From positions 1 through 37,500 of the forward strand of contig JBBHKE010002521.1 in assembly GCA_037447655.1 (NCBI GenBank): DNA of 37,500 nt, written 5' to 3'. A program made the position numbers and the translations under genes. This DNA comes from Zygnema cylindricum. Taxonomy: Eukaryota > Streptophyta > Zygnematophyceae > Zygnematales > Zygnemataceae. The first letter of the stretch is position 1, and every line of letters begins with the position of its first letter. This document shows, piece by piece, positions 9,164 through 21,233 of this stretch. Under the pieces are notes generated by a model. That model ran no database searches, had not been told where the DNA came from, and was given only the letters and a program-made list of their open reading frames with translations.

Positions 9164-11792
9164 AGTACTCCGAATATTTTAGGTCTGTTTGTATTTAGTA
9201 CTCCGAATATTTTAGGTCTGTTTGTGTTTAGTACTCCGAATATTTTAGGTCTGTTTGTGTTTAGTACGCCGAATATTTTAGGTCTGTTTGTATTTAGTAC
9301 TCCGAATATTTTAGGTCTGTTTGTGTTTAGTACGCCGAATATTTTAGGTCTGTTTGTGTTTAGTACTCCGAATATTTTAGGTCTGTTTGTGTTCAGTACT
9401 CCGAATATTTTAGGTCTGTTTGTGTTCAGTACTCCGAATATTTTAGGTCTGTTTGTGTTTAGTACTCCGAATATTTTAGGTCTGTTTGTGTTTAGTACTC
9501 CGAATATTTTAGGTCTGTTTGTGTTTAGTACTCCGAATATTTTAGGTCTGTTTGTGTTTAGTACTCCGAATATTTTAGGTCTGTTTGTGTTTAGTACTCC
9601 GAATATTTTAGGTCTGTTTGTATTTAGTACTCCGAATATTTTAGGTCTGTTTGTGTTTAGTACGCCGAATATTTTAGGTCTGTTTGTGTTTAGTACGCCG
9701 AATATTTTAGGTCTGTTTGTGTTTAGTACTCCGAATATTTTAGGTCTGTTTGTGTTTAGTACGCCGAATATTTTAGGTCTGTTTGTGTTCAGTACTCCGA
9801 ATATTTTAGGTCTGTTTGTGTTCAGTACTCCGAATATTTTAGGTCTGTTTGTGTTTAGTACTCCGAATATTTTAGGTCTGTTTGTGTTTAGTACTCCGAA
9901 TATTTTAGGTCTGTTTGTATTTAGTACTCCGAATATTTTAGGTCTGTTTGTGTTTAGTACTCCGAATATTTTAGGTCTGTTTGTGTTTAGTACTCCGAAT
10001 ATTTTAGGTCTGTTTGTATTTAGTACTCCGAATATTTTAGGTCTGTTTGTGTTTAGTACGCCGAATATTTTAGGTCTGTTTGTGTTTAGTACGCCGAATA
10101 TTTTAGGTCTGTTTGTGTTTAGTACTCCGAATATTTTAGGTCTGTTTGTGTTTAGTACTCCGAATATTTTAGGTCTGTTTGTGTTTAGTACTCCGAATAT
10201 TTTAGGTCTGTTTGTGTTTAGTACTCCGAATATTTTAGGTCTGTTTGTATTTAGTACTCCGAATATTTTAGGTCTGTTTGTGTTTAGTACTCCGAATATT
10301 TTAGGTCTGTTTGTGTTTAGTACTCCGAATATTTTAGGTCTGTTTGTATTTAGTACTCCGAATATTTTAGGTCTGTTTGTGTTTAGTACGCCGAATATTT
10401 TAGGTCTGTTTGTGTTTAGTACGCCGAATATTTTAGGTCTGTTTGTATTTAGTACTCCGAATATTTTAGGTCTGTTTGTGTTTAGTACGCCGAATATTTT
10501 AGGTCTGTTTGTGTTTAGTACTCCGAATATTTTAGGTCTGTTTGTGTTCAGTACTCCGAATATTTTAGGTCTGTTTGTGTTCAGTACTCCGAATATTTTA
10601 GGTCTGTTTGTGTTTAGTACTCCGAATATTTTAGGTCTGTTTGTGTTTAGTACTCCGAATATTTTAGGTCTGTTTGTGTTTAGTACTCCGAATATTTTAG
10701 GTCTGTTTGTATTTAGTACTCCGAATATTTTAGGTCTGTTTGTGTTTAGTACTCCGAATATTTTAGGTCTGTTTGTGTTTAGTACTCCGAATATTTTAGG
10801 TCTGTTTGTATTTAGTACTCCGAATATTTTAGGTCTGTTTGTGTTTAGTACGCCGAATATTTTAGGTCTGTTTGTGTTTAGTACGCCGAATATTTTAGGT
10901 CTGTTTGTGTTTAGTACTCCGAATATTTTAGGTCTGTTTGTGTTTAGTACTCCGAATATTTTAGGTCTGTTTGTGTTTAGTACTCCGAATATTTTAGGTC
11001 TGTTTGTGTTTAGTACTCCGAATATTTTAGGTCTGTTTGTGTTTAGTACTCCGAATATTTTAGGTCTGTTTGTATTTAGTACTCCGAATATTTTAGGTCT
11101 GTTTGTGTTTAGTACGCCGAATATTTTAGGTCTGTTTGTGTTTAGTACTCCGAATATTTTAGGTCTGTTTGTATTTAGTACTCCGAATATTTTAGGTCTG
11201 TTTGTGTTTAGTACGCCGAATATTTTAGGTCTGTTTGTGTTTAGTACTCTGAATATTTTAGGTCTGTTTGTATTTTGTACTCCGAATATTTTAGGTCTGT
11301 TTGTGTTTAGTACTCCGAATATTTTAGGTCTGTTTGTGTTTAGTACTCCGAATATTTTAGGTCTGTTTGTGTTTAGTACTCCGAATATTTTAGGTCTGTT
11401 TGTATTTAGTACTCCGAATATTTTAGGTCTGTTTGTGTTTAGTACTCCGAATATTTTAGGTCTGTTTGTGTTTAGTACTCCGAATATTTTAGGTCTGTTT
11501 GTGTTTAGTACTCCGAATATTTTAGGTCTGTTTGTGTTTAGTACTCCGAATATTTTAGGTCTGTTTGTATTTAGTACTCCGAATATTTTAGGTCTGTTTG
11601 TGTTTATTACTCCGAATATTTTAGGTCTGTTTGTATTTAGTTCTCCAAATATTTTAGGTCTGTTTGTGTTTAGTACTCCAAATATTTTAGGTCTGTTTGT
11701 GTTTAGTACTCCGAATATTTTAGGTCTGTTTGTGTTTAGTACTCCGAATATTTTAGGTCTGTTTGTGTTTAGTAATCCGAATATTTTAGGTC
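9164..11792 (+). repeat. 33-bp minisatellite, 79 full units plus a partial unit
   Basis: Unit agtactccgaatatttt-aggtctgtttgtgttt: 79 units exactly in register from 9164 to 11770, then 22 bp of an eightieth. Nearly all variation is at three sites: act/acg, gtg/gta and ttt/ttc. A few private changes occur in the last third (units near 11240, 11270, 11600 and 11640). Because 33 is divisible by three, one frame stays open for ~890 codons (11-residue repeat STPNILGLFVF). That frame has no ATG start, no splice context and no domain, so it is treated as a by-product. Confidence 0.97.
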
Positions 11793-12094
11793 AAACTGGG
11801 AGCGATTGGTAACGTGTGTCACGAACGCTTGAATGGATAATACATTTTTGTTGATAATAACGAGATGTAAACTCAAAAGACTAGACTAGTTGGTATGGAT
11901 GTGAATATTATACTATATCATAAATACGACTTAAGAGTCGTTTGACAAAAATCAATACAAAACACTTTTGCTATTGGTTAGATTTTTATTTCGATTCTTT
12001 GTCAAAATCCAATTGTAGATCAGCGGTAACTCTTAAAAATATTACATTTCACTCCAATTCCATTAACATATATTTTATATCAGGCATCAGTATA

Positions 12095-12565
12095 TAAATT
12101 ATAGACCTTCAGTCTCCTTTCTGGAAACCCTTATATAGGCGGTGTGTCTGTCATCGTTTTTTTCTGTCTCATCGTTTTTTTCTGTCCGTCCGCAGTATGG
12201 ACACCCTTTGCTGGCACAATGTAACGTTGCCGTCCGTCAGCAGAACAGACCGCCGTACCGCCGGCACAATGTAACATTGCCGCGACAGCCGTACCGCTGG
12301 CACAATGTGCGTTGCCGTCCGTCCGCAGTACGGATCGCCGTACCGCTGGCACAATGTAACGTTGCCGTCAACTGACTCTACGAACGACTACATACGAACG
12401 ACTACAGGAAAAGGTACGGGACCATCCAGGGAAAAGGTACAGGTGTTCGTTTTTTGTAACGGGCATGAAAAACGGGCATGAAAAAAGGGCATGAAAAACG
12501 GGCATGATAAACTGGACAGGGTACATGCCCGTGTAACGGGCGTTGATTTACTTGTATTATAAACA
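12095..12565. repeat. GC-richer insert with two tandem repeats, left arm of FB1 only
   Basis: The right arm of FB1 goes directly from tatatcagaagcatt to aaaaacatcgggagac, whereas the left arm has ~470 extra bases here. The insert contains four copies of a block ending ggcacaatgtaacgttgccg (near 12209, 12262, 12298 and 12346). It also has four copies of a 16-bp unit acgggcatgaaaa (12468-12515). No TIR was recognised, and the short frames across it are not convincing. Confidence 0.7.
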
Positions 12566-13935
12566 TTGGGAAAACATTTGGAGACTTCAACTCCTGTCTA
12601 GTTTCGATCAAATTAATTAAATTTACCGTTTACTTTTTATCTTCTTTTTTATTTTTTGTCTATGTACCTTTTTTAATGTTTGTTTTCTATTTTGTCAAAT
12701 TTATTATATTTTGAAGAGGGTTGTACCGGTTTTTTTGTATCTAATTCGTTGTCAATATACCCTTTGAAAACATGCAATAAAAGATATATACTTGAAATAT
12801 TATGATGACAAACTCGGTAATCTTGTCATTTGGGTTATTATAGTACTGTTGCATGTACGCAAATTTGTGGTAGTAAAGTTGGGCAAATTTGTGGTAGTTT
12901 TTGATAACATGAAAAGCTGGCAGAAAATGAATTGCTTTCAAAGGTAAAAATGCTTCAACTCTAACGACGGAAAAATGCTTCAACTCTAACAATGGTGAAC
13001 AATATAGTTTGTCAGCGTTTAAGGAAAAAAAATTGTACTTAATATTATAATAGGCATATATAATACAATAACATATATTTTGTTACCCAAAATCATAATT
13101 GATATATAAAATGTAATAGCATCTAATAAATATAGTTTAAACTTTTGAGTGACTCTTTAATGTCTTTTTTTGGTACTTATATGATGTTTTATAACGTTTG
13201 TTGGACTTTCGACGGACTTTTGTGTTTTTACACTTTTGTTTTTAGCTTGTTATTATTGATATCCTTGCATTTTTTTTTGATAATTTCTAGGTATTCATCA
13301 CTGTCACATTTTACCTTCTCAAGTGTACAATCATTATGATATTAAAAGTGTCCGACAACTCGGAATATCGACGTCCTCCCAAATAAGTGAATAGGGTTGG
13401 TTTATCTTGTGTAACGCAAATTCGACCCAAGAGTACTAATCAAAAAAATGGGGAAAACATTGATAGCGAGAAAACTATTCCAACGGGGGGAAAACGAAAA
13501 CGAGTTAAATCTTTGATGGGGATCCTGACAAGTAGAGATTTCGATTTGAGATGATGTTATATTTAAGATGCGTAATGCTGTTTTGTTGAAACCCGAGGCG
13601 GCCTCATTTTTTTCGAACATGAAAGACCGGAAACGAGAGGTTTTTTACACTGAAAAAGACAAATTTACCTAGTACATTGACAAATACATGCTACGACTGA
13701 GTATGTGCAAGGTATATTTAGCCTCGAAAACCATTTTGTGAATATGATGTTTTAATTATCACGGTTATAATTTTTATTATAATTAATGTGCAGTATTGAA
13801 ATTTTGTGTTTTATATTTTATTAGTGTGTATTAATCCAATTTCACTTTTTAGTATTATTAGAGTACAATTTTATTTTTTAGTTTGACTAGTGTACACAAT
13901 TACAATTTCCCGCTTTTGATATAGTTAGTGTGCAC

Positions 13936-14788
13936 TAGTGTTGGGTATCGGGTAAATTCATATCGCGATAATTTTGATATTCGATATATCGAATATCGAT
14001 CGAGCAGACTCCTCGATATATCGTACCGAGACCAACATAAATTATCGCGATATATATCGCGATATATAGTATTTTTTAAATTTAATATTTTATATTTTAA
14101 TATAATATGTTATTTTAGCAAAAAAAACAAATTGTCTGATACGCCACGTACGACGTGATTTTTGTTCCGTGACTTAAAGGTAGACGCCGCAAAATGTAAC
14201 CGACAAAAAAATACAAATTCTGTAATTCATATAATTACTTATTTGGGGTATGGTTACATGAGGAGGTCTTTGTAATAGTACGGACAGCAAAATTTTTGTA
14301 TTACAAGGCCTCGGTTAACATCGCGTATATTCTGTAAACAAGTTTTTACATACGTGTTTTGATTTGAGTGGTTCCTTGTAAGTTGACGATCAAATCTCAA
14401 AAATCGTCAAAGATTTGAGAACCGACCATTTTTGTATGGAAATCCGTACTTGCGTATTACGTACGTGTACTTCGCAAGTGTACCGCGTCAATGTACCTCA
14501 AAGATCTCCTTCACTCTGCTGACTTTCAGTAAAAAACCGTATTTCTTTTCGGCAAAAACTTTACGGTCACCTTGTCCAAAGGCATGTGACTTTGGAGACC
14601 TGTGAAAATTTTCATTTTTTTTTTTCTAATGCCTCAATATATGGGCGATAGGATATATCGGTGAAATATTGGCGATGTATCTCGATATTCTGATTTTCGA
14701 TATATCGAAGCGATATATCGATTATCGGCTACCTGAAATTCGATATATATATCGAATATCGTCAAAAGGTCCTCGATACCCAACACTA
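13936..14788. mobile_element. hAT-like non-autonomous element, family TAGTGTTGGG, short copy
   Basis: Ends TAGTGTTGGGTATCG and CGATACCCAACACTA. An exact 8-bp target duplication GTGTGCAC occurs at 13928-13935 and 14789-14796. Subterminal regions are dense in CGATATATCG palindromes, as in the 3094-4598 copy. At 853 bp and without a coding frame, it is a deletion derivative or MITE. It is inserted in the inner part of the left arm of FB1. Confidence 0.88.
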
Positions 14789-14942
14789 GTGTGCACTATT
14801 ACAGTTTTCAGTCTTTGGTATAATTTAAGTGCATTATTGCAGTTTTCAATTTTTACACTATGTTAATTATTCGTGTAATTAATGTGCATTTTTATAATTT
14901 TCAGTTTTTAGTATAACTAGTTGACCCATCAATTCTTTTCTC

Positions 14943-15321
14943 GTCTATAGATTGTATCGTTTTTGCAAACGTCGTGTTAAAAAAAGAAAAAAAAGAAAAT
15001 GGAGTAAATTGTAGTGGATGAAAAAACGACAAAAAATAGGTTAAAAAATTTGACTTATGTTTTTTAATTACTTTGTTTTTGACATCAGAGAAATATACAA
15101 GGTGGTGATGGATCACGAGATATATCAGTGCAAATGTTTTTGAAGTAAATGACTTGTACCATTTGTCAAACTTTATGGCAAGATCTCACCCTTTTACATA
15201 AAAAGTTTTTGTTACACACATTTTTCTCATCGCCTTTTTTTTGCCTTTTTATTACTTATCATACAAAAATTTGGGGATCAATGGGTGACAATTGCAAATC
15301 GGTATAAATTATAAACGTTAA
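14943..15321. other. Central spacer of FB1
   Basis: The AT-rich unpaired centre of the foldback, bounded by tataactagttgac (left) and its mirror copy gtcaaccgattata (right). Contains poly-A/T and gaaaaaaaagaaaatgg. No coding frame of interest. Confidence 0.6.
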
Positions 15322-15949
15322 GAGAAATAAAAAGTCAACCGATTATACTAAAAGCAGAAAACTGAAATAGTACAATCTAGTTAAACTAGAAACAGAAAAT
15401 CGTAGATATACTAAAATTAATTATACTAAAATTTGTAATTGTGCACAATAATAATGCTAAATACTAAAATGGTATACTAATTACACGAAAAATTAGAAAT
15501 TGTAATAATGCATTATAATTATACTATAAAGTCAAAGTTGTAATAGTGCACACTAGTTATACTAAAATCTGGAAATTGTAACAATGTAATGTACATTAGT
15601 CATATTTAAAACTGAAATATTGCATACTAGTAATACTAAAAAGTGAAACTAAATTACTGCCCATTAATAATATTAAAAAATAGAAACTTAAATATTGCAC
15701 ATTAAATTAAAACCGTAATAATAAAAAATTAGTATTCACAAAACGCTTTTGTAGACTAGAAATACCTTGCAAATTCTTAATCGTAACATGTATTGTGTCA
15801 ATGTACCAGGTAAATTGTCTTTTTACACTGAAAAGCCTCTCGTCTGGTTTCTTCCGTGTTCGGACAATAAAAGGTCTGCTCGGGTTTTTACCCAAAAACA
15901 TTACTAGATATAAGACCATCTTCAAATCGCAACATCTACCCGTCAACAT

Positions 15950-16062
15950 CCCCGTCTCCTCCTTCACTCTTTTCATCAACATCTCCACTCTTTTCATCAA
16001 CATCTCCTCCTTCACTCTTTTCATCAAGATCTCCTCTTTCACTCTTTTCATTAACAGATTCA
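15950..16062. repeat. Short tandem repeat tcactcttttcatcaacatc, right arm of FB1
   Basis: About four to five imperfect units of 18-27 bp (cttcactcttttcatcaacatctcc). The mirror position in the left arm (near 13510) has no amplification. On the minus strand it reads as LMKRVKEE-like repeats inside a 137-codon frame that has no other support. Confidence 0.75.
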
Positions 16063-17811
16063 ACTCGTTTCCGTTTTTTCCCCGTTGGCATGGTTTTTTC
16101 ATTATCAGTATTTTCCCCAATGCGTTACACGAGCTGAACCAACCTTATTCACCAATTTGGGAGAACGTCAATTCGGAGTTTTATTAGCTCGGGAAGCAGT
16201 AGGGCACTTTTTATATCACAATGATTGTACACTTGAGAAGGTAGAATATGTGACGATGAGTAAACCAAAACAAAGCTCTAATTTTTTTAAATGTATCTTT
16301 GTTTTTTTTTTGAAGTGATGATGATATTTTTTCGAAAATGACGATTAGCTTTTTGATATTTCAATTGTATTCAATCTACACTTCAAGAATAAAAAAATTA
16401 TATTCAAAACCATGACAATTTTTTTACTTTTTTTAATCTATAAAAAAATTATTATTAAAATAACAAAAAAGCAGAAACAAAATATTCATGTGATATGTGT
16501 GTTTATGTTAAAAAGAAAAACAAAAACAAAATATACATATGATATGTTTGTGTAGGTGAAAGACAATTTTAGATAAAAAAAATTAGTGTTGATCTAAAAA
16601 AATCAATTGGAGAAATGAATGAGTGTTTCGACCTTCACCACTCTCTCAAATCACACAATACATGATTGGTTTTTCTATAGTTTTTCCGATTAAAAAATCA
16701 TTAATTGTTCAAATAAATGACAGGAGGGCGATCAAATTTTAGTTTACTAGGGAGATCAAAGTTTAGTTTACCTGAATTGGAAGCATTGTAAGTAAATCGA
16801 AAAAAAATAATAAAAAAAATAAAATGCAAAGATGTATATAATGACAAGTTAAAAACTCTAAAGTGTAAAAACCTTAAACTCCCACGAAAGTCTTACAAAC
16901 GTTATAAAACATCGTATAAGTACCAAAAAAAAACACTAAAGAGTCACTTAAAAGTTTTAACAAAATTTATTAGATGCTATCACATTTTATATATCTATCA
17001 TAATATTAGGTAACAAAATATACGTTATTCTATTATATATGTCTATTATAATATTAAGTAAGAAAATTTTATTCCGTAAACATTAACAAACTAAATTGTT
17101 CACCGTCGTTAGAGTTGAACATTTTTGCCTCTGAAAGCAATTCATTTCAGCCAGCTTTCAATAAGTGTTATCAAATCTAGTTTGTGGAAAATAGGTTCTG
17201 ATGTTAGGTATTGCTTTACTACTACAAATTTGCCCAAGATGCCACTATAGTAGCCTGAATGGCAAGATTATTGAGTTTATCATCATAATCTTTCTAGTGT
17301 ATATCTTTTATTCCATGTTTCAAAAGAGTATATTGACAACGAATTAGATTCAAATAAACTGGTACGACCCTCTTCAAAATATAATAAATTCGACAAAAAA
17401 CAAGACAAATGTTAAGAATGATATATATACAGAAAATAAAAAGGAAGATAAAGAGTAAAGTGTAAATTTAATTAATTTGATTGAAACTAGACAGGAGTTG
17501 AAGTCTCCCGATGTTTTTAATGCTTCTGATATAAAATATTTGTTCATGGAATTGGAGTAGAATGTAATATTTTTAATAGTTTTTTATGATCTACAATTGG
17601 ATTTGGACAAAGAATCAAAATAAGAATCTAACTGATAGCACAAGTATGTATTATTGATTTGTGTCAAACGACTCTTAAGTTGTATTTATGATAGAGTATA
17701 AATTTTACATCCATACCGATTAGTTTTGTTAGTTTATATCCTGTTACTATCAACAAAAATATGCTACCCATTCAAGCGTTTGTGACACACTTAACCAATC
17801 GCTCCTAGTTT

Positions 17812-17844
17812 GACCTATAATATCCGGAGTACTAACCACAAACG
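17812..17844 (-). repeat. Single 33-bp unit in the right arm of FB1
   Basis: On the minus strand this reads gtttgtggttagtactccgg... then atattataggtc, one diverged copy of the unit amplified at 9164-11792. It is followed by caaacta(g)ggagcgattgg, exactly as at the distal end of the array (11791-11811). It is the non-amplified allele of the array. Confidence 0.85.
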
Positions 17845-18505
17845 GTACTCCTACTCAATATGAGTTTTTAAGCGTTGAGAGGAGAAAATTTATATATATT
17901 CTATTTCACTCTCACAACAACTACACACTCTCGCAACTGACCAAAACGTTTATTGATCACTTTGGATAACGAGGACCAACAATTTTAAGAAGAAAATGGC
18001 AAATAATCATCGACCTGTTACAATCCTATCAACTAGTAGAATCCTACTATTACTACCATAATGCAACAAGTCATTAAAAAAACAATGCAGTTGGATAGCC
18101 GTAAATCCCTTTCTTGCTGATTAGACTTCAAAAACGGAAAGATTAACTAAAAAAATTTCCCTTCAAAACCTAAAACACTTACATTTAAACACTTAGAGGA
18201 GTACACAAATATGAGGCACTCACCTAATAAAATTGCTCCAAAAAACGGCCGTGCGAAGTGAGATAGAATTGGCAACCGTAGAGGGAAAATATGATGATAG
18301 GGGCAGCCAATTAGGGGAAAAACAATGACCCAATGAAGGGAAGCCAAAAACAGAAAAAAAAAACCCTTGAAATGAAAGAGATGGATCAGGCAATCGTTTT
18401 TTGTGTTTAAACAAGTTCATATAAAAAAACTTCGAATTTAAAAAGTTAAAAAAAATCAATAGGCAAAAAAATGTTCCCTTTACTCGAAAAATGAGGAGGG
18501 GTAAT

Positions 18506-19500
18506 GTGGATGTCTCCACGAGAGGTTTTCGAGAGCCTCCGGGGTCCCGTTGGCCCGAAATGTTGCAAGATTCAGCTTTGAATATAGGTCCCAACCTTTG
18601 AAACATAATAGACCGTATACTATGTTTAGCTCCAAAAACTTATTAAGTGAACAAATAGTGTTTTACGGTTAAACAAAAATTCTACGTAGTGCGTACAATA
18701 ATATCACACCATCACATAATTGTTTTAAACATACGTGGTGACTTACCTCTAAGAAAAGTATTTGTATGCGTCTCAAATGCTACAGCGAACAATCAACGAA
18801 ACAGGTTAAATGCGTTTTATTCTTAACTATGTAATAAGCTTTATTATTTATATATTCACCTGTTTTTATTTTACTTTGTCATTCACCCATTTCAAATAAA
18901 TAAATGCTAGTATATATAATAGTAACATATGGTTATTCTACCATGTACTATTGTGAGTGAATTAATTGCTTAGTAATGAACATTACTAATTTAATCCAAT
19001 TTAATATTTCAAACACACAATCTTAATTATTGTTAATCACACTACTCATAAAAGGTAACCTTTAACTCTCTTAATAAGTGTGGTTAAAAGTAATAAATGG
19101 GAAAGGCAATTAACAAAGTCATATTGCCCATAGTTGTTATATTAACACTTAATTGATCGATACTTTTGTTTGGGTGTCAACATTATTATTTAAAGGTAGT
19201 TGATGAAATGATTCTTTTACATTTTAATATCACATTGACTGCTAATAAATCCTTAAATCTAGTTTACAACGGGCGGTGTGCGAGTATAGTAATTCACAAT
19301 GTCGTGATTAACATATAATGTAAAGGTATATGTTATAAACACCCACGTCAATCGATGTAAGATGAAAAACTCAGTTTAAAATAGTTACTAAAACTAACAA
19401 ACTATACAGTGAAAATAATATTTTAGTAAGAGCGTTTGAACACAACAAAACTACATTAAAAAAAATATTTTTTACAGATTGCACAATACAGCGTAGGTAT
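18506..19500. other. Intergenic, nothing recognised
   Basis: AT-rich sequence with stop codons in all frames. A short GC-richer patch at 18480-18600 (tccacgagaggttttcgagag, gggtcccgttggcccg) is not assignable. No TIR pair, RNA gene or repeat array was seen. Confidence 0.5.
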
Positions 19501-19639
19501 ATTGTTAACATACATATCCTATTCGTACTGATTTGGACTTTTTTACGATTTTTATGTAGTATTCGTCGATTTTATACTTTCCGTAATTTTTGTACATTTT
19601 TCGTCGTACGAAATAAAGTATGAAAATGTATGGGAATCG

Positions 19640-19911
19640 TCCCCTTAAATAAACTCAAAAAAATGTTTCAAAATCCTAAAATGTACAGAAAATATACGCA
19701 GATGCACTTAATTATACCGTACCTCGAAAACACTACAACTGCAAAAAAAATAAAGCAGTTATACTGAAAAATGAAAGAGTGTACGGGAATGTACAATAAA
19801 AACCACAGAATCCCCTTAATAACCCTAAAAAGCATGTAAATATATGAACATTGTACGTCGTAAAAGTACGGAAAATATAAGGCAGCTGTATTGAAATATA
19901 TGTATTAGAAT
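19640..19911 (+). repeat. Degenerate ~120-170-bp tandem repeat, left segment
   Basis: Units recognisable by cccctta(a)ataaccctaaaa, then gtac.gaaaatatac, acgtcgtaaa and taaggcagctgtattgaaatat, starting near 19640 and 19813. The same units in the same orientation resume at 22599, so FB2 has split the array. Confidence 0.7.
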
Positions 19912-20271
19912 TAGGGAAGTGATCATGACAGTGACTGTTTTGGTTGCGCACAGTCACGTCATTTTGTCAAACAAAGTACGTTTGAAGTACACACTGGTAC
20001 AAATAAAGTACCGTTAAGTATGAATTTGACGGTCAATCGATTGGACATCTTTGACTTTCATAATATTGTTTCAACCGCTTAAAATTTTGCCGCGCTTGCG
20101 GACGTCGACCGTCATAATAAAGTTAGCAATTCACACGGCCGGCGAGCGTTTACGGTAACAAAACTGCGGCGACCACATGTAAATAAAATGGTTGCAGACA
20201 GTAACTTTTTGTCGTTATGTGAGCTCCACGGTGAGAGCGCTTAGCCGCAAAATTTAAATTTAATCGTCTAA

Positions 20272-21233
20272 GGGTATTTTCGCATGTAACCGAAACTTAG
20301 TCTTGTTACTTTGTTTTTTAGCGAAGATTCTCCGTACAATTTTCAGAGCATTCGTATGTAAAGAAATGAAATCGTAACTTTAAATTGTGACGGATGTAGA
20401 CGTGGGTGTAATTTGTGACGATTGTACACGAGTATAAAACTCGCGACAATCGATGACGTTTACAAAATAGAGACGGTTGTAGACGTCTACCTACTTGTGA
20501 CATTGTAGATGTTTAGGGTTTGTGACATTTTGACGTCACGCGTACTTATGATAGCGTCGACGTCACTAATTCCAAAACATTCCGCCATGGTTTCTCGATT
20601 TTGTTTTTTCGTCCGTTCTCACTCTACTTGCCATCAAATTAAGCTAAAAGACAGCCAAAACAAATATTTTTCATAGATCTTTCATTTGATACCTTTCTTG
20701 CCTTTTTTCATTGCAAGAATTGTGAGATAGACGCGTTAGGTGGAGAGGGAGAGAAAGAGAGGCGCTTTCACCATCTTCGCTTTTGCGAAATGGCGTCAGT
20801 TGGTCGAAACCCCCTCCACGGGCCCTGTACGGAAAAAAGCGCACGGAAAAAAGTCACGCATAGGTTGGAAACGTGCAGTGGGTTTTTTTTTTGGTACTCC
20901 GCGGACAAAAATTGTCAAAAAATCTGACATGTGCGACAACATCTTCCTATTCGCTCTCCTTTTTGGACTATATTTAAAATCACCTCGCGAGGTGATTTGA
21001 CGTAAAGTTTGAACGTGTGATGAAAGGACGCGAAAATGGGTCGAAATGCGCTAAACGACAAATTGCATCGCGCTAGTCGACAAACTTACGTACGTCTAAA
21101 GTTTCACTGTAATGTAACTTGTACGGTGCTAATTTCAATTTTTTGGTACGGCTGCGGATTTTCTCGTTTTTTTCTAAGTTATGAAGGAAAACGACACGAA
21201 ATAACTGTAACTTTACCACATGCGAAAATACCC
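20272..21233. mobile_element. PIF/Harbinger-like non-autonomous element 3
   Basis: TIR GGGTATTTTCGCATGT / ACATGCGAAAATACCC with the TAA duplication at 20269-20271 and 21234-21236. The opposite arm of FB2 shows the empty site with one copy of the trinucleotide (21963-21965), which proves a precise insertion after the palindrome formed. The 962-bp interior includes a 22-bp perfect palindrome, aaatcacctcg/cgaggtgattt, near 20976-20997. No transposase. Confidence 0.9.

Larger units (their letters stand above)
7283..18505. repeat. FB1: 11-kb foldback structure with degenerate inverted arms
   Basis: Reading 18505 backwards as the complement reproduces, in order, landmarks of 7283-14942. Examples are gcccgttgatt / gcctattgatt, aaacgattg and tcgtttg blocks, taagtgtttaaatgtaagtg, caatttgtggtagt regions, ggagacttcaactcctgtct, gcatctaataaat, ggtacttat(a/c)(t/c)gatgtttt and acctggtacattgac. 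The left arm is longer because it carries the hAT-like pair at 7351-8600, the 33-bp array, a ~470-bp insert at 12095-12565 and the hAT-like copy at 13936-14788. Net arm length is about 3 kb, around a ~380-bp spacer. Identity looks moderate by eye, so it is old. The terminal bases and target duplication were not resolved. Confidence 0.8.

Noticed and set aside
9164-11792. CRISPR-like array
   Set aside because: Units are directly adjacent with no unique spacers, and the sequence is eukaryotic.
9140-11812. 890-codon hydrophobic repeat protein
   Set aside because: Begins at TTG, has no ATG or splice context, and the frame is explained entirely by a 33-bp unit divisible by three.
15707-16187. 130-137-codon frames on both strands with MKRVKEE repeats
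   Set aside because: Created by a short tandem repeat in the right arm of FB1. The mirror arm does not preserve the frame.
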